Source of the DNA: Camellia lanceoleosa
Lineage: Eukaryota > Streptophyta > Magnoliopsida > Ericales > Theaceae
Direction: 5' to 3'
DNA length: 64,000 nucleotides
Assembly: GCA_025200525.1 (NCBI GenBank)
Contig: CM045770.1
Coordinates: forward strand, 124,845,429 to 124,909,428
In this document: positions 10,565 through 20,620 of the stretch, piece after piece
How the letters are laid out: every line of letters starts with the position of its first letter
Position numbering within the stretch: the first letter of the stretch is position 1
Program-made: the position numbers and the translations under genes
Notes under the pieces: model-generated
Databases searched by the model: none
What the model saw: only the letters and a program-made list of their open reading frames with translations
Told to the model about the DNA's origin: nothing

Positions 10565-13500
10565 ATGACAGATCGACGATGCTCTAGGCAGAGGCAACAT
10601 TTAGCCGCTACAAATTCTGAGAGTTCTTATAGTGGGAGTGCAGATGAGAGTTCTTATAGTGGGAGTTCAGATGAGAGTTCAAAGGAGAGTACACGCATCA
10701 TACCTGATCCACCCATGTCATGGTATCCTCCAGGTAGCTTGCCTAGTACATCATCGAGTACTGGTTCGACACATGACACTACTGCTGGTATGAATTATTT
10801 TATTCAATTGAATTACTCCATTAGATTTCTCTGTTGATGTTCTTTTTTCTTTTGATGTTTTACATTTCTTTTTTTTAAATTAAGTGACACTACTCCATTT
10901 GCTCCATTGACTGCTCAATTCTTGTATTATCATTCTTTCTAGTATCTTCTAACTTGATATTGATATTTGGATGAGTAGGTCATAGTTCGAGAGGCCCAAC
11001 ACTCATGCATTGTAGTGATTGGAACCCAAGTGGTGGCATTTTACATATTGTGCCTAATGAGTTGAACCAAGTGGTTGACGGGTATACACCCTTGGCTTCT
11101 CGTTTGGGTGTTTTAGCTCGAGATGGGAACCTTATGCCCCTCACTTATAGAACTTGGAGCCATGTACCGAAGGAAAATAAAGAGAGAATTTGGAGAGAAC
11201 TAAAGGTAAAAGAATAATTTCATTTTACATATCAATTTTAATCTTAATTTGTTATTATTTATTATATTTGTTTCATATTTTATAGTTGCCAGTTTGTTTT
11301 GTTTCTTCCTTTTGTTGTTTCCTTGAATAATTGGAATCCTTTTCTCTCTCTCTCTATCTTTAAGATTCTTGATTTAGAAGCCTCTTTAATTTTATGAATA
11401 ACCACTGCATATTGGGAGTGGTTAACATGAAGTTATAGATGGTTGCAAGAGATTTTCAGATGCTGTATGTCTGTTATATGGTAGTGATTTAGAGTTGTAT
11501 AACTTACTTATGTGCATCTCTATATTATTGTTGAATCATTTTGCAGAGTAAACCTTTTAGGCTTTCGGTGAAAAAAATCTTTCACAGGTTTTTGTAAAAG
11601 CAATTGATGTATGTAATGTAGTTTGTTTTTTCCATGCATTTACTTTTACCTTAATCTGCTTTTATGTCCAGGTGTTGAACTTACTTTCCCATTTCTTCGT
11701 GCTGTTTAATTGAGCATTTGGTGTATACATTTCTTCTTCCATAACTAGGTTGGTTGCCGACAAAATGATCTGAGTGCATTTACTTTTACCTTAATCTGCT
11801 TTTATGTCCAGGTGTTGAACTTCCTTTCCCAATTCTCCGCGCTGTTAAATTGAGCATTTGGCATATACACGTCTTCTTCCATAATTAGGCCGGTTGCTGA
11901 CAAAATGATTAGCTAAGTAACAAAACTATATTTACTTCTATGTTAACAGGTCATGCATGGTACTTCATTTATATGTTAATAATGGTTAGAACTTAAAAGA
12001 ACGGAATTATCTTTAGAACTTAAAAGAACGGAATTATCTCTGCAACTTTAGAGGAATCTCTGTTTTACCAAATTAGCTACTGCTAATATTATCTTGATTT
12101 GTGAAATTAGCTACTGCTGTGGGCTTGGTGCTGTGTGTATGCTGTTGCGTGTATGTTGTTGCTGCTGTGTGTATGCAATAGTCACAAAGTTGCCAATTAT
12201 TTGCAGGTCAATACAGATGCCGACGAGTTAATGAAGAAATTTGTTTTGGCATCTGTTGGAAAGAAATGGAGAGAGTGGAAGGCTAGAGTTAAACAATTGG
12301 GGTATACGCCATTCGACAACGATGCTGATAGGTTAACTCATCGGCCCAAAAGAGTACATGAGCATCAATGGGGAAGCTTAGTCTATTATTGGGGCACTCG
12401 GAAGGCACAGGTATCATTTAAATTGTTTATTGAACTCTATCGTAATCTCATAAAATGAGTTTGTTAATTAATAAATTATCTTGTGTTTGTGTTCATATGT
12501 AACAGAAAAAAAGTACAAAAAATAAAGAAATTCGGAAGAAGAAGACATTAAATCACATAACTAGCAGAAAACTATTCTCAGTTGTTCGAGTAGAGGTATA
12601 TAGTTTCTTTATATTTCAAATTGAAATTGTATATTTTGATTTTGTTACTTAATTTTAAGTGTAATTGTAGGAAACTAATAAGAAGAATGGAGTTCCTGCA
12701 ACACGCTTAGAGGTGTGGATGGCTGGGTACACGAAGGATAACAAACCAAGTAATGATAAAGTTGTTGAGGTCATGGTATGTAGCACCATAATTATATACT
12801 TTGCATGTATGGAATGTATTAGATACTTGTCTCAATAAGACATAAATATGCTACTAACATATATATAAGGTACTCAGTAATTATTTTTGATTAGTGTGCC
12901 TGACCTAGAAGGCAGAAACTTCTCAGGAGCCTTTGCACCTAATGAAAGTGTGATCATTCTAGTGTTCCTTCAGAGATTATTCCATTTACCTTTTTTTGCT
13001 ACCAAATCTACAAGTCAAGGACTATAGATTAACTAGTGCCGTTAATTAGTAATTTACCTTTTTTTATTGAATTCATATGGCCCAATGGAAGCAGGTTACA
13101 TTTAACGGCACTAGTTATGAACAATTTTATTGGTGGCTAATTACTAATTAACAATTCTAGACACAAATGAAGGACCTTGGGGCGCAATCCAATGCTACAG
13201 ATGAAGAAATTATCACACAGGTTCTAGGGCCTGAGCGACCTGGTCATGTTCGAACATATGGATTGGGTCCTTCCCCGACAGATGTCTTTGGAGGCGGATA
13301 TAGGCAATCGCAAGAATAAACTCGTATCATCCAAACGCAAGTCCAAGAGCAACTTAACCAATATAAAGCACAAATGGAGATGCAAATGAAGGAGATGATG
13401 GATGCTATGCTTAATCAACAGAAAGTACAAATGGAGATACAAAGCACAATCCAAGCTCAACAAGCCCGAATAGAGCAATTGGAGTCTCAACAGGCCATGG

Positions 13501-13707
13501 GTGGGCCTGTTGCACCAGCTGCTACACATGTGCATTCACAACAACAATCTCATGCATACACCTCATCGTTTAATTATCATCGTTCGTCCGAGGAAGTGAG
13601 TAATAGTTAATTATAAAATTTTCATATGACATTTTATTCATGTTATTTGTTCTTATCAAATGCAGGTTCACATATCAAAGAAAGAAAAGAAGAAGAAGAA
13701 GAAGTAG
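10565..13707 (+). pseudogene. Second En/Spm gene, Transposase_24 (PF03004) type, with one in-frame stop
   Basis: Seven exons fit GT-AG signals and phase: 10565-10787, 10979-11205, 12207-12410, 12506-12595, 12671-12775, 13161-13595, 13666-13707. That totals 442 codons including the stop. The N-terminus is Ser-rich with a repeated ESSYSGS motif. The middle shows the Transposase_24 pattern: KKWREWKARVKQLGY, HEHQWGSLVYYWG, then NKEIRKKK and HITSRKLFSVVR, LEVWMAGYTKDNKP, and ITQVLGPERPGHVRTYGLGP. The C-terminal third is a Gln/Met-rich coiled coil (13320-13500) ending in a Lys tail. An in-frame TAA at 13317-13319 separates the domain from the coiled coil. In En/Spm elements the second product binds subterminal repeats and brings the ends together; that role is inferred here. 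The 1-kb intron 11206-12206 contains a tandem duplication. Confidence 0.85.
11636..11910. repeat. Tandem duplication of 135 bp, spaced at 140 bp
   Basis: Bases 11636-11770 recur at 11776-11910 with about ten substitutions (both start gcatttacttttaccttaat and end gacaaaatgat). The pair lies in intron 2 of the Transposase_24 gene. A smaller duplication of about 26 bp around 'gaacttaaaagaacggaatt' follows at 11990-12042. Confidence 0.9.
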
Positions 13708-14997
13708 ATATGACAAACTCAGGTTCATTCTAAACCATTATAGTTGGATTTGCTTCCTCCTTCTCACTTATTTGTTGATTGGCTTCAGATTCAGTCTAGT
13801 TAGTTGAGTTCTATGATGTGCATTGTTAATTATTGTTTCTCATCTGAGGATTTGGTTATGCACTTATTGATATATTTTATTTCCCTAAAATTCAAAAAAA
13901 AAAAATTCATTTTAACTTTGTTTCTTATTTTATATCTTTTACCTCTTATGCTTATAAAACACTATTTATAATATACCATAGCATATATCATTTAGTTGGA
14001 TTTGCTTCATGGTCCTAAGAGTGTAAGCCTCTCTTTTGATATGCTACTTCAGTTTTGCTATTTTTCATACTGTGAAATTGTTGTTTGTTCCTCAAATTGC
14101 TTCTTTATGTGTTCATTTTAGTGTATTCCCTGCTAATTTGTCTTAGTTTATGAACACACCTGCATGAATTCTTGAGTACCCATATCGCAAAAAAGGGGGA
14201 AAATATATATTTTTGTCCTCTAATTGCAGCCCCGGCTTGTTTTCTGATTGGGAGTAGATTATTGTATAGATTGATGAATAATGATCCCAAGTATGCCCAG
14301 GGTTTGACATCATTTTGCTGTAGAAGTACCAAAGTTGATGAATTACCCCTTGTTACCCCTTGGCCTAACTTCAGTGAGATAGTAGTATAGAAGACAAATT
14401 ACCCCTCTTCTGTTTTGTTTGAGGAATCTTAACAGTTGCATCTCTGTCCATGCTAGAAATTGATCTGCCTCATAACAACAGAAACCCTTAGGGGCACAAA
14501 GGAGCAGACTTCCAGCCAGCATAATGTGACAATATTACCTTTACTAGTCCAATTCTTCCAATTCTCTAATGTCAGGTTTTGAGGTGTGCTCTTAAAGTCT
14601 CAAGTTCATAACTTTTTATGTGCAAACAATTCTCTATATTAACCATTCTGTTCCGTATCAGACATTGTGACAGAAAGGGAAAGTAAGTAAATCTGTGTAA
14701 AATCCTCTTTTTTAAATAAGAAAGTTAGTCCAGTTCTGTTTAATTGGGTATATCAGTTTGGAAGTTTAAAAAAAATATTAAAATATATAAATGTGTAAGA
14801 ATATGTGAAAAAATTACATTGAGATTATAATAATTTTGACATTTATTACTCCCCCCACTAGCGTGACTTTTTTGGTTTATATAATGATAGGAAATGGGTT
14901 AGATGCTTTGATTGAAAAATTAATTAGTAATTTACTTGGTCAACTGATCAGTTTATCCTGTTTTTGTTTTCTTTCATTGTTTTAAATTATTGGCATC
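13708..14997. other. CACTA right arm, noncoding
   Basis: AT-rich with short chance frames. Much of 14400-14997 is probably the intron that came along with the TRA1 fragment, since an acceptor-like 'aatccag' sits directly before it at about 15005. No further protein match was recognised. Confidence 0.45.
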
Positions 14998-15335
14998 AAA
15001 ATCCAGGTTTATGTACATAATTAGATCAGATGCTGGCCAGCCCTTGAGAGAAGAACTTGCTAAGTCACCGGAGAAAATAGTTGCATGCGCCTTCCCTGAA
15101 TTTTTACCAAAATCAGATACTTCAATGGCTCAAGGATCCTTGACTCCACCAGCAGCTTTAGTGGGTGAGGAAGGCTGCGTTGTTTCTCCTCTACCCGTGA
15201 GCTCTAATTCAACCTTGCAACCCCTGGTGCAACATCAGATGGATATTTTCAGGGACTTGCTCTTGTTAAAACTTTAGTGTCTTATTGTCTTTGATACATT
15301 AGTACTCTTGTGGAAGTCACCTGCAAGATTGGCCC
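14998..15335 (+). pseudogene. TRA1: Captured fragment of TRA1/TRRAP (PIKK-family SAGA/NuA4 subunit)
   Basis: From the ATG codon at 15010 the frame reads YIIRSDAGQPLREELAKSPE and continues through AFPEFLPKSD and GSLTPPAAL. After a frame change near 15235 it reads GYFQGLALVKTLV, and after a small deletion IVFDTLVLLWKSPAR (about 15290-15330). These blocks match, in order, the HEAT-repeat part of plant transformation/transcription domain-associated protein. The family's short segment between KTLV and IVFDTL is missing. The source protein is close to 3900 residues, so this is about 3 percent of it. TRA1 recruits histone acetyltransferase complexes to activators; the fragment is broken and has no start of its own. 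Confidence 0.85.
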
Positions 15336-15798
15336 TTTGTTTTGATCAAACATTTTGTAGGGGCTACTGTATAGGTTTGATGCAGTTGATGGTTTTAATC
15401 TATCTGCATTGGCTTTGCTTATGTAAGTGTCAGACTTCAACATGGACGTGGGGTGTTGATGAAGCAGTTTTCTAAAATGCAGACATGCAGTTGTTGTTAT
15501 CCATGTTTGTTTCTTTGACTTGCCATACAAAACAATGTGTTTGTCTATGTGCCTATGTTGGATTCACACAGAAATATAACTGAGAATGGAAATAGGTTTG
15601 TAATAGGTGAAATTTTTACTTGAAATGATGATTCTGGTGAGATTATATTATGCATGTATATGGCATGTATTGAGGATTGGTTTTAAATCTAGCTGTTTGG
15701 TTGCATAGAGCAAACATAAAACATGAGATCCCCAAATTGTGAATTCAGTTTCCACCACCAGCAGGGAACCCACCAACCCCCCCCAAAAAAAAAAAAAA

Positions 15799-16149
15799 GT
15801 GGCGTTTTTTCGAAAAAAAAACGCCACAAAATGACGTCATTGTGACGTCACACATTTAATTCATAAAAAAATAAAAAACAGTGGCGTTTTTCGAAAAAAC
15901 GCCACAAAATGACGTCATTCCACATCACACGTTAATTGGGGACGGAAGGTGAGACGGTCGTCAAAGATTTTGTGGCGTTTTAGGAAACGCCGTATAATGT
16001 TTTTAGCGACGTTTTTTAAACGTTGGGTAGCTATTGCGGCGGCCGTATCAGCGGCGAAAATTTTACACGTCGCTATAAGATATTACGGCGTTTTTCAGGA
16101 TTTTCGTGGCGTTTTTAAAACGCCGCTAAAAAACGAATTTCCTGTAGTG
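15799..16149. repeat. Right subterminal repeats of the CACTA element
   Basis: GTGGCGTTTTTCGAAAAAACGCCAC-type hairpins occur at 15799-15827 and 15881-15905. Further GTGGCGTTTT or ACGCC motifs lie near 15971, 16011, 16087, 16107 and 16121. The palindrome TGACGTCA occurs three times (15832-15839, 15843-15850, 15910-15917). The array ends in the terminal repeat CACTACAGGAAA (16138-16149, minus strand). Such arrays are binding sites for the regulatory transposon protein in En/Spm elements. Confidence 0.85.
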
Positions 16150-19100
16150 ATTATTGAGTGTCAATTTTTCAATGAATAAGACATAAGTCCATAATAAAAT
16201 GAAATGAATCACTATAATTTTTTATTAATTTTTTATTAACATAGGATACTTATATCATGATGAGCTGTTGTAAAAGATCCCCATCAAGTAATAATTATTC
16301 AAAAATTTTAAAAAAATGTTTAATAAGTTTGAAAATTTGTTATGAGTTAATAGTTATACAGACCATTTTGAATTTGTATGATGAATTAAAATCTCAAAAA
16401 AAAAAAAAAAAAATGGAAATTTTTATTTCATGATAAAAATCGTGCTACTATAATCCAACAAAATGAAGAAACCTTTGAATATAACTTTTTTCTCACCCAA
16501 AACAAAACTATACATACAATTTGATGAATTGAACACAATGATCCTAAATAGAATATGATACTTGCAAAGAGAAACAAATTCCCAGCAACAAAACAAGCAC
16601 AAAGGACAAACAAAGTGGTTTACAATCTGCCATGAGACAACTTGCCCATTCCCAAGATGGGGGTGTACTTGTTTCATCTCCAGGCTTGACCATCAGCAAC
16701 AAGATAACCAGGCAACAACGGTAATGCCCAGCAATACAAATAGAAAACAACCGTAACACCTCAACCAACACAATGTGGGTACGAAGTAGATGTCGTGCCT
16801 CCATCTTGCAGAATTGCCTGTGCTATGACGATGGTGGTGGTGATTACCCCTACTGTTAGTGGTCATCAATGGCGGTGGTAGTGGTTCTTGGAGTTGCAAC
16901 CTTGGTGGCAGCTGTCGTCGATTTGTGACGGTGGTGGTTGAATAGATAGCATCCACCATGGTGACAGATATTAGGATCGGGTGGATCGGCGGTCATCGTG
17001 CGCTGCTTTGTGACTGACGAACAATATTTTGTGAGAGACCAAAAAAAAAATTGTAGAGAGAGAAAATGGGAGAAGAGAGAGAATTATAGAGAGAGATATG
17101 GGGGTGATGAAAAATTGTAGAGAGAGAATGGAAGAAGAATTGTAGAGAGAGAAAGATTATGTTATGAGTAATGAAGAATTGTAGAGAGAGAACGGGAGAA
17201 GAAAAAGAAATTCTCTTTTCAGAGGGAATTTGAAATGTTAAAAAAGCAACTTTCAATGCTAACGTTTTACTTTTGAAACAAAGTGTTAACGTTGTTTGAA
17301 CTAGGCAAACGTTTGTGAACGTGGCATACTCTCTAATATTGTACTTGCGTGGCACTCTCTCATTAGAATGGAGCACCACCTAGTGAGGTGATGAGTCATT
17401 TTTTGGGTGGCAACTCGGACCTTTTCTTTAAGACGATCTAATTGAAGGTCACCTATCCTAGTTCAGGTCTTTTTCTTATAATCGTTGAGCACTAGAGTCA
17501 TCACAGTCTAACCCGGATCATTTCCCTAGTGGCCAGAGTCATCACACATAGTGGAATAATTTTTCTGGACTTTTATATACAGATGGTTCCAATAATCAAT
17601 ACAATTCAGTTTCGCAAAACATGGTAGTTCACCATTATAAACATAAGACTATTTCAAACAGTTTACTTTATGCCAAGTTTACACATATTTTAGAAATAAT
17701 TTAATTCCATGGATAATATATAATAATTTATCAAAACAGTTTAGTCGTGAAACAACAATTTATTTTTCCAGCAGCTCAAGGTAATGGAACATTTATAAAA
17801 ATATGTAGCATGCAACTACTCACCTGAACACGATTTAATATAATCCTCAAACCAAATAGGAAAGTCCAACTAGTGTCCTAAACCAAGTACGAAAACTACA
17901 TGTCACTACTAACTCAAAAATACTAAAAAGAATAAGTAACTAAGTAACCCCAAGCTAAATCACACTATCACGGCTCAACTCAACTCACCGTTACTATTAA
18001 ATAATATATAAGTTCATATTCTTCAAGGTCTAAAATTACCCAAGACATGGGTTCAGATCAAAACTTAATTAAAAATAACTTTAAGATAAAACAAAATTTT
18101 AAATAAGTTTTCCCAATCCATTCGCTAAATTTGAAAATTAAAAACTCACTGCACGCTGTTAGAAAAATTTCAAAACCCTCTAGATATCAACTAATATATC
18201 CTAAGTTTCAAACCCAACTGGTTTTACTTGATTTTCTTATCAAAATAATTATATACAATTAATTATGTCTAAACAGGTCACTTTTGCAACACTTTAAAGA
18301 AATTAATGGTTCTCTTAGTATACACGGGCGATTAACGCAAGGCCAAAATATAAGAAACTAAACTCATAACCGGTTCTAATGACACTGATTTGATAATTTT
18401 TGAATTTAAACCAAAAGATAACGACACTTCCGAAATTATTGCTTTGTACTAGTTTCCTGGATAGATTTAAACGCATCAGTTTATATGGATTTTAACTCCC
18501 AAAAATTATAAGAAACTTCTGGTATGCAATTCAATATGTAATTAATCTACTGTAAAAATTTACATTCAAAATTCATCCGTTTAATATGATTCCTTAATTT
18601 TTAAAATTTGTGATTCTGTACAGAATTTTTTAAACTAAGAATTATACCCATTCTTTATACATATTTGAACCTTAAACATTATATCTAGACCTTTAGTAAC
18701 AATACCAGACAAGAGCACCAGTGCACTGCCAACACAACATACAAAAGCTAATGCCACATCTCTTCTACAATGAGACTCATGCAACCACACACCACTTGTT
18801 CTTCCATCATTAGTTCCCAAGACCCAAGTTTGATATACTAGACTTTCCTTCGCACCAGCCGATAAATTAATAAATACCTAAATGAATAATCCACGGACAC
18901 GACTATTGGAAGGTCAAAAAAATAAAAAAAAATAGAGAGTTCGAATAAACAATTTCCTTATCATAGTAGTGATTACACATAACCCAATGCTAAATTCTTC
19001 TCTCTCCTTGCTGTTTGTCACAAACTTCTTTACCCCTCTCTTAGTTATGGAGACTTATGGTATGATATAGTGAACATAACACCCTAACCTTCCTCACAAA

Positions 19101-19757
19101 CACCTACTCCACGTTTCTTCATTATATTTTATTTCTTTTTTTTTTATTTTATCTTTTCACTAATTAAATTAAATATAACTATTAGATCAACATATACTTA
19201 ATAATTTGTCCCATATTATTTTATTTTTTTATTTTTTTTTTAACAATAAACCTTAACTCTAAATTAAAAACTTTCACTATAAATTTATTTTAGGTTTAAA
19301 ATTAATTAAAATACCATCTAATAGTATATAATTTGCACTTTAAGATTTACAAGCAAAATATTTAAAACTGTAAAATTATTATTATTTAATTATTTATTTT
19401 ATTTTCATATTTGGGTTCTCACAATTAAGAAGTTGCAAGTTTGAAGGAGTCTTGTGATCATGGGCCAAAGAAAGAGAAAGAAGATATAAAAGTCAAGAAT
19501 TTGCAGAGAGAAAGACATCATCAACAACATAAAAAACTAGTTTTAGACTTAGTATAATCTGGAAGTAGCTTTCTTAGTTTAGGAGTAGTTACTCTATTGT
19601 AATTTTTGTAAATATTGGTGGTTTCATTTTGAAATTATCTTTAGCTTGCTTTGTTTATTTTATTTGATCTTACTAATTATAACTTTTGTTTCAAAAAAAT
19701 CCTTATACTTCTAAGATATTTAAATAAAAAATATAGTCGCTTAATTAGTCTTGTTTA
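16150..19757. other. Intergenic region between CACTA element and NLR gene
   Basis: The first three bases are the right ATT target duplication. The region is AT-rich with poly-A runs. A GC-richer patch at 16750-17000 shows reading frames on the minus strand up to 128 codons, but these are low complexity. A stretch at 17390-18900 looks like an old repeat (motif 'actcacctgaacacg' near 17817), though no terminal repeats or coding domain could be found. No gene is called. Confidence 0.5.
17045..17200. repeat. Degenerate GA-rich minisatellite
   Basis: About five irregular copies of 'gaagaattgtagagagagaa' interrupted by short insertions. Reading frames across it are made of the repeat and are not considered coding. 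Confidence 0.75.
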
Positions 19758-19833
19758 ATTATTTAGTTAAAATTATTATTTAATTCCTATCGAGAGTAGC
19801 ATAATTTTACTAACATTAACTAATAAGATTCCT

Positions 19834-19882
<49 letters not shown>

Positions 19883-20169
19883 AATAGGAGAGGTGTTTTT
19901 TTTAGTATTATTATCGAATGCGACTAAGGGAGGTCCAACTTGGGACATTGGTGATTATTTAGTTAAAATTATTATTTAATTCCTATCGAGAGTAGCATAA
20001 TTTTACTAACATTAAATAATAAGATTCCTCAAAAAAAAAAAAAAAAAAAACTAGTAGTAGAGGTCTTTTTTTAGTATTATTTTCGAATGCAACCGAGGGA
20101 GGTCCAACTTGGGACATTGGTGATTAGTTTCCTCTGAGGTCCAACTTGGGACGTTGGTGATTAGTTTCT
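19758..20169. repeat. 196-bp tandem duplication with long poly-A, upstream of the NLR gene
   Basis: The block starting 'attatttagttaaaattatt' at 19758 repeats at 19954, an offset of 196 bp. Each copy contains a poly-A run: 46 A in copy 1 (19835-19880) but only about 19 A in copy 2. A third, partial copy of the last part ('gaggtccaacttgggac.tt') lies at about 20136-20169. The duplication ends about 450 bp before the NLR start codon, so it may affect its promoter. Confidence 0.9.
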
Positions 20170-20620
20170 TTTCTCTCTCTCTCTCTCAATCAAACCAGTG
20201 TGACTGCTGAAATTTGCTTGGGTGAGGGATCTGTACCTGCGGTGAAATTTGCTTCCAGTTTGTGCGCTTTTTCTGATCTTCCTCTTCATATTCCAGACCA
20301 AGCAAGGTAACTCAACTTGAAAACAGAGCTTACTTTCTCATCTCCATTTCCCTTTTATTCCTGTTGTACTGTTTTGCTTTCGTTCTTGCTGTCTCCTTTA
20401 GATTCTTGTACTCCCTTTGCTTCTTTGCTTTCATTCTTGCTGTCTCCTTTTGATTCTTGTACTCTCTTTGCTTTCATTCTTCTTCTTCTTCCTTTTTTTT
20501 TTTTTTTTTTGGCCTTTTCATCTTGTGTCCTTTTAATTTCGTAAGGAAAAAAAAAAGTCCAGAAAAAGCCCAAAAATTAAAAAGAGAAAAAAAAAATTTA
20601 AAAATAGAAAAAAGTGAGAG
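20170..20620 (+). promoter_or_regulatory. Putative 5' leader of the NLR gene
   Basis: A CT-repeat (20171-20190) is followed by a pyrimidine-rich region with 'tctttgctttcattcttgct'-like copies (20375-20480), a T-tract at 20493-20512 and an A-rich run just before the ATG at 20621. A donor-like AAG/GTAACT sits at 20307, so a leader intron is possible. No clear TATA box is assigned. Confidence 0.4.

Larger units (their letters stand above)
2887..16149 (+). mobile_element. CACTA (En/Spm) DNA transposon, 13.3 kb, with captured host gene pieces
   Basis: The element starts with CACTACAGGAAAAA at 2887 and ends with the reverse complement of CACTACAGGAAATTCG at 16149. It is flanked by the 3-bp direct repeat ATT (2884-2886 and 16150-16152), as expected for the CACTA superfamily. 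Both ends carry GTGGCGTTTT-type subterminal repeats. Inside, in plus orientation, are a TNP2-type transposase gene (8070-10286) and a second En/Spm gene of the Transposase_24 type (10565-13707). Both contain in-frame stops, and TNP2 has lost most of its catalytic region, so this copy is probably not autonomous. Fragments of three host genes (DDI1, OEP16, TRA1) lie in the noncoding arms, all in plus orientation. The perfect target duplication shows that the ends belong together. Confidence 0.95.

Noticed and set aside
16693..17379. Minus-strand frames of 88 and 128 codons
   Set aside because: They cross a GA-rich minisatellite and a GGT-repeat patch and show no family motif.
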